From: Anadara kagoshimensis | Lineage: Eukaryota > Mollusca > Bivalvia > Arcoida > Arcidae | DNA: 64,000 nucleotides | Reading direction: 5' to 3' | Assembly (NCBI GenBank): GCA_021292105.1 | Contig: CM037864.1 | Span: 41,096,514 to 41,160,513, forward strand | Shown: positions 50,301 through 61,010 of the stretch, in pieces | How positions within the stretch are numbered: the stretch's first letter is position 1 | Layout: each line of letters begins with the position of its first letter | Made by a program: the position numbers and the translations under genes | The notes under the pieces: generated by a model | Database searches by the model: none | The model's input: only the letters and a program-made list of their open reading frames with translations | What the model was told of the DNA's origin: nothing

Positions 50301-52390
50301 TGTGTATATATGTATTTATCGTGATAATATCTCCGCCAAGTTCGTGTTTTGTAACTGGCGAATCCGATTTTTCAGAGTTATCGCCCTTTGTTTATTTGAG
50401 CGAAATATTTCTTTCAAGCGTTACACAATACTACATTGCGGGGGGGGGGGGGGGGGGTTGGTATCTCTAGCAATGTTCTTGAGTGTTCTTGATTATCACG
50501 AATATCTAAAATTTGCTGTGTATCAAGACAAATCCTACCAAATTAAAAAACGGTTTTGCAATTAATCAAAGGAAACTTAGAAATGTTAATCTTAACAATA
50601 CGTTAGTCATAAAAATCAAATTACAATAGACAGTCGTAAGACTTAATTTACTATTCGGTAAGGATGGATGCGTTTATAATTTGTAAAATCTGTGTTTATT
50701 AAACTGTACCAAAAAGTTTTATCAATAATGTCATAGAATAGAAACAGGACGTTTAAATCTCCTACCTTTTAAGTACATTTATCTGTACCAGGGACCCGGA
50801 TCACTTCTACATAGTCCCCGAGGAGTAAAGTTATTTGTCTTGTGTCGAGTCTTGTAAGGTGATGCAATATACGCTTTTTTAGGCCGAAGTATCTGTCGTA
50901 ACGACAGTGAGTTACTTTTTGATAATGCAGAAGCACTGTACGATTTCTGCAATATTAAAAAGTACTGCGACTTCACCTTGTTAAGGCAGGTAGTTCGATC
51001 TACAATTATCATATAGCCTTTGTCAAGAGAGTACGGTACTCTTGAGCTATTATCATACATATAAACATGAGCTTTCAACTCTGGGATTCATGATCGATTT
51101 TCTTAGAAAATGTTTTAAACAATTATCTGTATCGTATCGTAATTTGTTGGGAAAAAAACAACAAGATGTGACACTATCCTTCAAAATATCTTTTACGTGA
51201 TGATAAACATCGTGTAATATGACTTGAACTAAGGGCTTGTGGAAAGTAAACTGGCTGGGGTAAAGGGAAGTAACTTGAATGTTTCACTAAGTTTGCAAAA
51301 TCTTGGCTCGTAGTTCTGTATACAGACAATATCGATGTTGGCTAGGTGCTTTAGCATGAGCCTGAGTGTTCATATAATATTGAATTTATTTAACGACTTA
51401 CACAATTTGTTATTCAACGAGTTTAATCAATTCAATATTACATAAAAACGAATGTAAGATTCTATTTATTATATAATCGAGATAAAAATTCGTGAAAAAT
51501 ACAAATCGTCTTTTGAGACAATACAAGGAGAGAGCTGGTGGACACAGAAGTGGTAAACAGCGCGTGACATTCTAATTTGCACGCGCTATGAAGTCACCTG
51601 TTGATTGTTTCAGACGCACTTCAGTTTAGTTATTTTAATTTCACATGATGAAACAGAACTCGTATACGTTAGGAAAAAAAGGTTTTTTATTTGGTCTATG
51701 GAAAAGTCAGCATTATATTTTTGTCATAATTATACCCATAAAAATTTAACAATATTCGTTTGGCGCATTAATGTACATGTTTAATTAAAATAACTAAATG
51801 AATTGTAAAACAATCAACAGTCGACGTCATAGCGCGCGCACATTCGAATGTCGCGCGCTGGTTAATTACCGTCAACGTCGCGAAAACGCTATTACACGTT
51901 TGCAATATGATTTTTTTTATTAGGTATACAGGACTATTGTAATTGAGAAGATGAAATAATAAAATGTATAATTTTACGCGTGGTGCAAATCAAGTTTTTT
52001 GCGGAAGATGTTCACTGACTGCGAAATAAGCAAAAAATAGTACGCCGTGAATTAAACACATACATTGTACGGTAGTACATCAAGTTTGACCTGGCCGTTT
52101 CAGTGACCTTTAATTTAAATATTAAATTCGGCTAATAGACTCTGTGATTTAGGTAAGGCAAAAGGTTTCATTCCCTTAAACACTCAATATTACCATTATC
52201 TATCCTTATAGATCATCTTAATATAGTCCCTAATTTACACCATGGACGTCTGTTTGAATATTCAAATTAAAGGTCAAACTTGACACACTACCCACCACCA
52301 TTTGTTTTGATTATTGATAATATGTATGTATTCGCTTGGTTTATTACAGCGCCTTCCTTAGTATCCAGTAATACAGACGTGAAGACGTAA
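44352..52390 (+). CDS. Gene C: secreted VWA plus SUEL-type lectin protein (four exons)
   Basis: Predicted coding exons are 44352-44415, 44888-45442, 48919-49200 and 52350-52390 (942 nt, 313 residues and a stop). All have GT/AG borders and phase-1 introns. The start MKFYKIPFLIGLILFLI is a signal peptide of about 20 residues. The VWA domain (about 30-204) keeps DGSGS at 36-40 and Asp137 in FTDGRS, but the Thr expected in GSNxALG is Met109. The lectin domain (about 207-300) keeps eight cysteines but lacks the YGR motif, and DPC is replaced by EPSHRYC. The tail is APSLVSSNTDVKT. A poly(A) signal follows. Intron 2 (3.5 kb) begins with a 61-bp array of duplicated 5' splice sites. The fold implies secretion; the ligand is unknown. 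Splicing is predicted only. Confidence 0.85.
45382..46302 (+). repeat. 61-bp array of duplicated exon end plus 5' splice site, 15 copies
   Basis: The last 54 nt or so of gene C's VWA exon plus its donor (tgtccag/gtaaggg) are repeated with an exact 61-bp period and no indels. Donor GTs lie at 45443, 45504, 45565, 45626, 45687 and so on to 46297. Fourteen donors read ccaggtaag and one (45565) reads ccaggtacg. Reading on past the first donor hits a TAG after GKGFPNS. The last copy is the most diverged. Confidence 0.97.
46388..46735 (+). mobile_element. SINE-1 copy in intron 2 of gene C
   Basis: It has a tRNA-like head with gatagctcagttggtagagt as A box and gggttcgaacccc as B box. The SINE-1 body follows, with cttcgcctatagctggcgac, and it ends ctcaactcaactt. 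It is in the sense direction of gene C. The head could be mistaken for a tRNA gene. Confidence 0.85.
47119..47474 (-). mobile_element. SINE-2 copy in intron 2 of gene C
   Basis: Its (TTG)n tail is at the left and its minus-strand tRNA-like head at the right. Imperfect flanking repeats gtagaagtctg (47108-47118) and gtataagtctg (47475-47485) suggest the target duplication. It lies antisense to gene C. Confidence 0.8.
47494..47562. repeat. small tandem duplication
   Basis: The phrase acatcagaagatagtgtctg occurs twice, about 42 bp apart, inside gene C intron 2. Confidence 0.7.
49250..49310. repeat. short dispersed repeat, partner of 9235-9310
   Basis: It contains ctactgatgagga and cggcagtctagcgctg and lies just downstream of the gene C lectin exon. 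Confidence 0.45.
50158..50305. repeat. 148-bp hairpin in intron 3 of gene C
   Basis: Arms of about 73 nt (acacagtgtataggtacaac on the left, its near-complement on the right) meet at gcgcaagcgc with almost no loop. There are only a handful of mismatches. Confidence 0.9.
50440..50457. repeat. poly-G run of about 18
   Basis: An uninterrupted G tract in gene C intron 3. The exact length is unreliable because homopolymers are hard to sequence. Confidence 0.9.
51553..51862. mobile_element. inverted-repeat element with palindromic ends in gene C intron 3
   Basis: The left end (acagcgcgtgacattctaat, then gttgattgttt) is the inverted complement of the right end (aaacaatcaacagtcgacgt, then gcgcgctggt) over about 54 bp. 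Each end is itself a smaller palindrome. No protein is encoded. Confidence 0.65.
52071..52299. mobile_element. small inverted-repeat element in gene C intron 3
   Basis: The left end ggtagtacatcaagtttgac and the right end gtcaaacttgacacactacc are inverted repeats. Confidence 0.55.
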
Positions 52391-52463
52391 TGGTAAAAAA
52401 CAGCTGGAACATGAAATCAATTACTCTAAAGTCTAAAGCATTGGGAGTTTTGTTTATTTTCTT

Positions 52464-52469
52464 AATAAA
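52464..52469 (+). terminator. poly(A) signal of gene C
   Basis: AATAAA lies 74 nt after the predicted stop (52388-52390), a normal distance. It supports 52350-52390 as the terminal coding exon. Confidence 0.65.
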
Positions 52470-52734
52470 GTTAACTTAATATAAAGTGTGTGTCTGTTTG
52501 TAAACGTCACTTGCTAAAGATGAACATTATAGTAAACTGGGATGTTTTAAATACCAAGTGATAGACAATCCTCTAAAGTCAGAAGTTTTGTAATTTATAA
52601 GTCAGTGTTCCCAATACAAATATGCATTTTCTTGTTTAGGGATTACTTGTATTGTGATGTAGTCTTGGTTGCTGCATTGACTGTTGTCAGGTGTGCCTTT
52701 CAATTCCATTGTCTTTAGTCCATTTAACCAAAGT

Positions 52735-53345
52735 ATGGGTAACTACATTGGCCTGTCAGCTTGGCCTTAAATTTAAATATTTATTATGGACCAGTATAGT
52801 TATGTATAGGGAACATTTTTACATTCAAGGTCACTGTGACATTGAACAAAGATTAAGGTCAAATCTATTCACAAACATTGTATAATATAACACACTTATT
52901 CTATATATGAAGTTTAAAGTCTATAGGCCCTTTTTGTTCATGAGAAGATGTCATTTTAGCATTTTTACACACAAGGCCACTGTGACCTTAAACTAAGGTC
53001 AATGTCAAATCTATTCGCATACTTTGTAGAACACAACATACTGATTCTATGTATGAAGTTTGAGGTCTATAGGCCTAGGTTCATGAAAAATCATTTTTAG
53101 CATATTTGCATAACAGGTCACCGTGACATTGAATTAAGGCCAAGGTCAAATCTATTAGCACACTTCGTAGAACTCAACATACTGATTCAATGTATAATGT
53201 TTGATGTCTATAGGCCTTTTGGGTCATGAGAGGAAGTAATTTTTAGCATTTTTACTTAAAAGGTTACTGTCCCTTAAACTAAGGTCAAATCTATTTGCAA
53301 ACTTTGTAGAACTTCACATTCTGATTATGTATATTCAGTTTGCAG
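52735..53345. repeat. degenerate 140-147-bp tandem repeat, about 4 copies
   Basis: Units begin with aggtcactgtgaca, aggccactgtgacc, aggtcaccgtgaca and aggttactgtccc at about 52829, 52974, 53113 and 53260. They share aggtcaaatctatt and gtctataggcc. The leading part (gtcagcttggcctt, then atttaaatatttatta) also matches 60135-60200. Confidence 0.65.
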
Positions 53346-54439
53346 ATCCTCACTGTGGTACAGCGTACACGGGATATTAAAGCATAAATTGAGCAAAACA
53401 GCCAGTGTAAACAACACCAGCGTGAGTCGAAAGCCGATTTTTGACTTATCTGTTCATTTTAACATGTGATGGTGTGTTGGGGCATCAATCGGACACATAA
53501 ATGATTCTATTGAAATAGTTAACTGCACCTGATACACTGTTTAAACTTTGAAACAAATCGATAAAGCGCAAGTGCTCACCTGTGATTTTGTCGTCGCCGG
53601 GAGTTTCTGTTCAATATTTCAATTTTCACTTCTTAATTAAAAATTCTGAAGCGTACAATTCATCTAAGATGTTAAGAACTACATGTCGACCAAATTTCAG
53701 CTCAATGTATTGAGATATAAAGGAGCAGGAGACGTTGGAGGATAACATGCGGTGTACTGGGAATTGCAAAAACGTGTACTGGGTATTGGCAATTAAGGAG
53801 CAAATAGGTGTACTGGGAATTGAGAGGTCAAATATCTTGCCAGCTGTGCGATTTTCATGTTTTAATGAATTTGTATAGAAATTTATACTTCTTTTTCAAT
53901 GACAAACAATACAATTAATTATCTAGTGAAAATCTTCAACATCTGTAATTATTAATCATGCATTATAGACGAGATGAAAATGAAACATACATAGACCACG
54001 TCTTAAACACATATTTCCTCGATATATGTAGATTGAGAGAGATCTAAGTGTTTACTAAACCATTACAAAGACCGCTCTTAAATGGTTAAAGTTTGACAGT
54101 ATCATAGCAAATGCAACAAGTGAAAGTAAAGGGAAAAAACTTTGTAGTTTGGAACTGAGCAGGAAAATGAAGATTAGAATTTGAGAAATCTTTTAAAATA
54201 TTTTATAACCTAATGTCATTAGATCGAATCGACCAGCTAAAATATGACTTATTTATATCAAAGGTCAAGATGAGACAGTCGTCGTAAGGAGGTATTTGAT
54301 GTAAAACAGATCCACAAATGTGACGAGAGTAAACATCTTGAAACTGATTTATAAATAAAAAGTTTCAACAATATAACACATTTTTTCATTTTTTTTGTCA
54401 TGTGTTTATTTTGAATTTTTATTTACGACGGCGAATCAA

Positions 54440-56880
54440 TAAGAAACCAGCTTAACCTTTTTTCCAAATTAGATCCACCTCTTCTTTTTAATGTAATTCA
54501 GTGTCCTCTAGTGTGATGCACTTGTCCATCACCCCAGAACTGAAAAAGACAGGGTCATTTCCATAGTCACACTCCTCAACTGTCTTCACGACTTCTTGAT
54601 CAGACCCGAAATGACGTCCTCGGGTATCATTTTTCAATTTTGGGAAAAGAAGTCGCTACGAGCTAGGCAGAATGTGGTATTTCGCCCCACAGCCTTCATT
54701 GTAACTTTGCAACTGTGTACTCTTGCGTTGTCCTGTTGCGGCGGTTTCACGAATATCAGTTCTCGGGTGGTCTAGCAAGTTTGCATATACATGTAGTACA
54801 CTCCAGTTATCATTGTACTTCTCTTTGGTTAAAACACCTTTTGCGTCCCAAAATAACGGGCCATCACCTTGCCAGTAGACTAATGCTTCTTAACCTTCTT
54901 TGACCTAGGGGACCCAGGCCCTATCCACTGACGACTCTGTGCTTTATTGTCTGGCTCATATTCTAGTATACAGTCTTTAGAATCTTTTGACATAAACGCT
55001 TCAACAAGGCGCCGTATACTGATGCTTTGGTTGTAAAAAATCGCTCGATAGATTTTTTTTAAATTCATGTGTTCAGAAAGCAAATATAGTTTTATAAAAA
55101 TATAGAAAAAATCCTAATGTCAACTGATTCAATTTTCTACAAATCCACGATGAAAGCTCAAATTTCATCTACATGTATTCAAAATTTCCAGTTTTTAGAC
55201 ACTGCCATTTTAGGCCTGTTAGTTTATCATATTACTACGCGAATAACCATAGCATTTCAGAAATAATGCACTTGGTAAAATATTATATACATTTTTTTAA
55301 TTCCTTAATATCGGATGTGCAACTCAAAAATATGTATTCCGTTACGCTCTGCAAAAAAGTGCCTAAAACTATACTGACACCTCGATACGCGTGTAATTTT
55401 GTATCCGGGTATAATACATTATTGAAACAAGGCACAAAAATAATGACCGTGTCGGACAATCGGAAATGGGTTGGTTGGTTAACGTCGCATCAGCAATTTT
55501 CCAGCTATTCGCGACGATAACTATTAATTTTATTAATCTATGAGCAAGTTCGTGTATGCATGTGAAGTGCGAGTGTGTTTTATGGGCTGCTTTGTACTAG
55601 GGCCCACTCAGGACGACTTAAACGTGCTAGCTCACAGTCAGTATGCCGCAGACAAGCGTATCACTCCCCAGGCACATTATACTGATACCAGGTAAACCAG
55701 TAAAGGCCAACGGGAAGGAAAAATCACTTTCCCACATGTGGTCTGAGTGGGACTCGAACACACAGCGGTGAGAGACCCTGCATTTGTAGACTGGTGTCTT
55801 ATTCATTAGGCCACCGCGGCCTCTCAATCGGAAATGGGATAGGATGGTCCCTCGTAAAATGAGATATAAAAAACTCTACACATTCTACATAAATGTTTTT
55901 ATAATGCTATATTGTCTTTTTGAGTTTAGCGACATTAACGTAAAGACCACCTCTAAAAAAGAACAGCTTGTGTATTGAAGCCAGTATGTTCTATGTAAAT
56001 GCAATCAACATACTGTAACGGTGCACAATTCCGGCCACTCATAAGTGATGCTGTTTAAAACGTGATATATTTTACCTTGAATCGGCAATTTTTAATCATT
56101 ATATAGGCAAGAACAAGTTCTAATAATAATAAAAATAAGGTATTACACATATACCAAGCACCAATTGGCTGCAGTTTCACTATCATTTCTTAAGATTTGT
56201 CTGATTTAAATAGGCTACTTTTGATGGAACAGCACATCTTTACCGAGCTTTCCCCCATTTCTTGAATTTAATAATTTTCCGTAACTGCATTATAAGTGAT
56301 GAATAGAATGTGTCATTGATTGTTTGTCCCTTTTGGAGATAACCTACCACCAGATTATGATCAGCATCACTGGAAGCCGAGGTCATACCCTCTCCATCTG
56401 ATGTAACAGTATTCGTCTTTTTTCAGGGTGATCAAGTGTAAACTTTGGCCACTGGGGTTAAATGATGAACCCACGTTTCATCCATAGTAACTAATCTCTG
56501 AAAAAAGCACACAACAAAGTGCACTTGATGTGCTTCTGGCCAATTGTCAGAGGCCTTGGTAAGTTGGTACCCAACCCGAAGCATTTCTCATTGCAAGATT
56601 TTCTGTCAGAATTAAATGTAATACATGTATTTCCTGTGAAATGCTAAACTGGCTACTACATACAATTCTGTAACTCGCTTGTCAGTCGTAACAATATCAT
56701 AAACTTTATTGACCTTTTCTGGGGGTGCATCAATGACAGACCTTCTATAACAAGGGCCTTTCTGTTGTGTGTAAATCCCACAACCCACATTTTTACTTTT
56801 AAATTTGAAGGTCATATTTTTCTAGTGTGGATACCATATTAGTTTGGATATCCTTAAGTGTTAAAACATTTTTATGAAAC
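54440..56880 (-). pseudogene. mariner-like transposase remnant
   Basis: Minus-strand frames show mariner family landmarks in order. A helix-turn-helix linker region near 56815-56650 reads DIVTTDKRVTE. Near 56600-56540 comes LTENLAMR followed by GWVP. Near 56480 is TMDETWVHH, holding the first catalytic Asp. Then come DNKAQSRQW near 54960, VMA followed by FWDAKGVL-like words near 54870-54840, QQDNARVHSCKV with the second Asp near 54750, and an FFPKI-like segment near 54640. Multiple stops and frameshifts break the frame. About 1.3 kb, including a SINE-2, separates the N- and C-terminal parts. Not functional. Confidence 0.75.
55471..55824 (-). mobile_element. SINE-2 copy with perfect 14-bp target duplication
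   Basis: It has the SINE-2 body with a minus-strand tRNA-like head at its right end. caatcggaaatggg occurs at 55457-55470 and 55825-55838. It is inserted inside the mariner-like element and therefore younger than it. Confidence 0.9.
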
Positions 56881-57934
56881 TAGTGAATCACTTTATGTCT
56901 CTTAATATTGGCAATCTACCTAGTTCAATTTTGAAATCAAGGTTAGAGCCTTTTGTATGAACACCTAATATTAACTTGCACCTGGAACTTATTTATTATT
57001 GTATGCACTATGCATACAAACTGTATCATACATTCGCAATCCCCAATTTCTTTAAAAATTGGGACTTGAAAATAGTGTTATACACGATTCCCGGTAACCG
57101 TAATTTTGCAATTCCCAGTACACTAAAACGATGATAAGAATCAATTCCCAGTACACCGCGTCAATCTTTCAACGTCTCCTGCTCCTTTATTTCGCAATAC
57201 AATGAGCTGAAATTTGGTCGACATGTAGTTCTTAACATCCTAGAGGAATTGTACGCTTCAGAATTTTTAATTAAGAAGTGAAAATTGAAATATTGAACAG
57301 AAACTCCCGGCGACGACAAACTCACAGGTGAGCACTTGCGCTTTATCAATTTGTTTCAAAGTTTAAACAGTGTATCAGGTGCAGTTAACTATTTCAATAG
57401 AATCATTTATGTGTCCGATTGATGCCCCAACACACCATCACATGTTAAAATGAACAGATAAGTCAAAAATCGGCTTTCGACTCACGCTGGTGTTGTTTAC
57501 ACTGGCTGTTTTGCTCAATTTATGCTTTAATATCCCATGTACGCTGTACCACAGTGATCCTAGGTCTTTCGATTCAGAATAAGTATTTTAGTGATATTTT
57601 ACCTACCCATGGTCACTTTTTCAGCCAATGTGACTTTGAATGAGGGTCAAGATCAACAATTTTCACAAACTTTAAATGGCATTTCTCATGGATAATTTCA
57701 TCAAAGTTTCATTCAAATCTTTTAAGCCGCTCAGGATAAGTTGTATAAGTGAAGCTAAATACAAACGCCACATCATACCATAAGCTCAAGCTGGCTTATC
57801 CAGGTAAGCTTAAAACTAAGCGAAGTCTGTCAGCTAGACAACAGATAAGTAGAATCAAGAAATTACTACATGTGACCCTAGTAAAATATCTACATCAAAA
57901 TGTGTTATTCCAACATCAAAATACATAATGATTG

Positions 57935-58235
57935 ATTAATTAATTCAACTTGGTTTTATGTCCTAGTCAAGAAGATTTTCACTTATATTGAGATGTCACC
58001 AGCTATGCGAAGTTGCAGATTTTTCACCTTTGCAGTGCACTCACTCCCTGTACAGGAAAGGCTATTTAATGTGCTAAGCCTGTCATGACATGGAGTATTT
58101 GAAGGCCTATTCCAAAAGACTGGGTGACTTCACTTCTAAATGCAGAATGTATGGCCAAAGAGCATCACTACCTATTTTCAAGTCTTGGTCAGACCCAGCT
58201 GGGGTTCAACCCACAACTACTGTATGGTTTAAAAT
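57935..58235 (-). mobile_element. SINE-1 copy, decayed
   Basis: It aligns with the 39208 copy in the same orientation (tcctagtcaagaagattttc, caccagctatgcgaag, tcaagtcttggtcagaccca) but is diverged. The tRNA-like head is incomplete. Confidence 0.6.
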
Positions 58236-58984
58236 ATTGAAACAGCTTAATAAAAACAAAAGAAGACATTGTGCTTTTTGATTTATTAACACAAGCCTGT
58301 TGTGAAATACAACATAATTTACCATGAAACTTCCTATAATTTGTAATTAATTATTTCAGAATATTGCAACATTGTAAAGAAAAAAGTTTGACTATTAAGT
58401 GTTTGAACTGTTTGTACACAATTCAAAGGTAATTGTGTTGTTTGAAAACAATTTAATACGACAGTTTTTTTCTTGGATACAATATTGAACACAATTCAAC
58501 AAGGTAGTTTCCATAATTTAAAATCATTCACCATTTTAAAATTTTAAAATGATGCACAAGACTATTGTGGTAAACTTGATCAAACTTCCAAATTTTCCCA
58601 AATTTCTCTATGGACAGGAGCATTGAACATCATGTTTTCATTTAAAAATATAATTGGGTTAGGTCAGTGCATTTAATGCATTTTATTGATAGTTTAATGA
58701 AAACAACTGAATCAAAATAAATAAATAATATAAACCTGTGCACTCCATTTATGAACTACAGTAGAGATTTTTTTATACATTTTCAATGTTTAAGCACCAT
58801 TTAACAAGGTAGGTTCTTCATTGTAACTAGATCAAACAGGTAGCTTTATCTTGAAATTTTAATGATTTGAACACAATTACATCTTCCTAAATATTATAGT
58901 GCACCAATATTAAATATTGAACATATTTCAACAAGGCAGTTTAATTTGAACATAAACATGTAATGCAACCATATTATGTCTCCC
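58236..58984. other. noncoding AT-rich interval
   Basis: No gene is recognised. Scattered ttgaacacaattcaa words towards the right look like degenerate outliers of the following array. Confidence 0.4.
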
Positions 58985-59700
58985 AATTGGTTACATTTGA
59001 ACCCAATTCAACAGACAGTCATCATTTGAACATAATTCACAAACAGCCATCATTTGAATCCATTACAGAAAGCCATCATTTAAACCCATTTAATAGACAG
59101 TCATCATTTTGCACATATTCAACAGACAGCCATCATTTGAACACAATTCGACAGACAGCCATCATTGACCAAATTCAACAGACAGCTATCATTTGAAAAT
59201 AATTCAACAGACAACTATCATTGGAACCTAATTCAACAGACGCCATCATTTGAACCCAATTCAATAGACAGCCATTAGTGGAACCCAATCCAACAGACAG
59301 CCATCATTTGAACATCATTCAACAGACAGCCACCATTTGAACCTAATTCAACAGAAAGCCATTTTGGAACCCAATCGAACAGACAGCCATCTTTGATTAT
59401 TATTCAACAGACGCCAACATATGAACCATTTCAACAGACACAATCATTTGAACTTAATTCAACAGACAGCCACCATTTGAACATAATTCAACAGACAGCC
59501 ATCATTTGAACATAATTCAATATAGGCCATCATCTGAACTATTCAACAGGCAGCCATCATTTAAACCTACTTCAATAACAGCCATCGTTTGAAACCAATT
59601 CAACTGACAACCATTACATGGAAGTTATTCAAGTCATCCTTAGAACATTATTTAATCAGACAGTCATCATTGTAATACAACAAGACAGTCATCAATTGAA
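58985..59700. repeat. 29-30-bp degenerate tandem array, about 24 copies
   Basis: The unit is approximately cagacagccatcatttgaac then ataattcaa, with frequent small indels. It is noncoding. Confidence 0.85.
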
Positions 59701-60492
59701 CTAAACTCAACAAGACCTATTGTAGTTTGAACCTAATCCAATCTTATTATTGTCTCTCTGTGTTCATAATTCAACCTTAATTCAACAAGACAAAATTGTC
59801 ATTTCACATATTATACAAGATAATTTGATCCAATTCAACCATGTTTTATTTAATTTCAACCATATTTTTCCATACTGATTGTAAGATATAATTCAACATT
59901 TTATTTATCTTTTGAATATAATTCAGCAACAGCAAGAGAATTAAATGAAAAAAAAACATATTGCTTCCATTAATCTCTTAAGATTTTGTAGGGAATTTTG
60001 GAATTTTACTTCAGATTTTCAACAAAAGCAAACTGGTTTGAGTCTTGAGATTTAAAGAATGTCAATTTGATTCTTGAAAGTCAATAGAAGCCCTGGCCAT
60101 AAATATTATTGTCAATGTGTATAGGCAAACACTTTGACCTGTCAGCTTGACCTTTCATTTAAATATTTATTACGGACCAAATACATCTTTGTATAGGAAA
60201 CAGAGGTGTTAATTTTGTATACATTGGGATATACTCACCTCATAGAGTAAACCTGTGCACTGTGTATGATTAACTTGATCTTAAACACTACCTATGTATA
60301 GGATGGACCCTCCCATATGAATTCTAATGGAAGGTCAAGCGGACAGGTCATTGTGTTTTACTTATACATATAAAGCATATTGTGTTGGCATATGAATTGT
60401 TATCATAAACTTCAAGTACAGCACTTTTTAAGCACTAAAGAAAAGTGAATCAAGGTTATGGAAGTTACAAAGAAATTCTTCCATTTCAAAGT
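59701..60492. other. noncoding interval including the probable cyclophilin 3' UTR
   Basis: It contains the partner (60135-60200) of the repeat near 52750. A minus-strand AATAAA near 60163-60170 lies about 325 nt beyond the cyclophilin stop and could be its poly(A) signal. Confidence 0.35.
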
Positions 60493-60987
60493 TTACAATG
60501 CTCCACAATCTTGGATGACAATCTTTTTCTTAGTTGCTCCTGAATTTGATCCATAACTTTCAATTTTTGTAACAACATCCATGCCACTTGTTACCTCGCC
60601 AAAAACAACATGTTTTCCATCCAGATGAGAGGTCTTAGCAGTGCAAATAAAAAACTGTGAACCATTTGTATTCTTCCCTGCATTAGCCATAGAAAGTATA
60701 CCTGGCCCAGTATGCTTCAACTGGAAGTTTTCATCTGGAAACTTGGCTCCATAAATGCTTTTTCCTCCTGTTCCATTCCCTTTGGTAAAATCTCCACCTT
60801 GGATCATGAACTTTGGAATTACACGATGAAATATGCTCCCTTTGTACCCAAAACCTTTATCGCCAGTACAGAGTACACGAAAATTTTCAGCGGTCTTAGG
60901 AACGACATCAGATCGCAACGCCATTACAATTCTGCCTAATGGTGAACCATCTGCAGTAATATCAAAAAAAACCTCAGGATGTGCCAT
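60493..60987 (-). CDS. cyclophilin A-type peptidyl-prolyl cis-trans isomerase
   Basis: The 164-residue protein starts at the ATG 60987-60985 ([10 protein letters not shown]) and ends DCGAL. It is full length for a single-domain cyclophilin, which catalyses cis-trans isomerisation of X-Pro bonds in protein folding. Active-site residues in human cyclophilin A numbering are present: Arg55, Phe60, Met61, Gln63, Phe113 and His126. Trp121, which contacts cyclosporin A, is His here (TSHLDGKH). The whole domain lies in one exon. A strong acceptor (tctttttttttttcttttttag in minus sense, ending at 61011) precedes 61010, so a further 5' exon is likely. The eight or so codons between 61010 and the ATG are open, so an N-terminal extension or targeting peptide from upstream cannot be excluded. 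It could be cytosolic PPIA-like or organelle-type. Confidence 0.93.
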   Translation of the reverse strand: MAHPEVFFDITADGSPLGRIVMALRSDVVPKTAENFRVLCTGDKGFGYKGSIFHRVIPKFMIQGGDFTKGNGTGGKSIYGAKFPDENFQLKHTGPGILSMANAGKNTNGSQFFICTAKTSHLDGKHVVFGEVTSGMDVVTKIESYGSNSGATKKKIVIQDCGAL

Positions 60988-61010
60988 GTTTAAGGTTGTC
61001 AAGGCAAATG

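Larger units (their letters stand above)
53351..57556. mobile_element. 4.2-kb element with long inverted ends and a broken mariner-like transposase
   Basis: Inverted ends of roughly 400-470 bp (53351 to about 53800, and about 57090 to 57556) start cactgtggtacagcgtac. The 5-mer atcct flanks both sides (53346-53350 and 57557-57561). The interior carries minus-strand remnants of a mariner-family transposase and a SINE-2 insertion. Long ends and a 5-bp duplication are not usual for mariner elements, which have about 30-bp ends and a TA duplication. The transposase may therefore be cargo or a nested older insertion. Confidence 0.75.
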
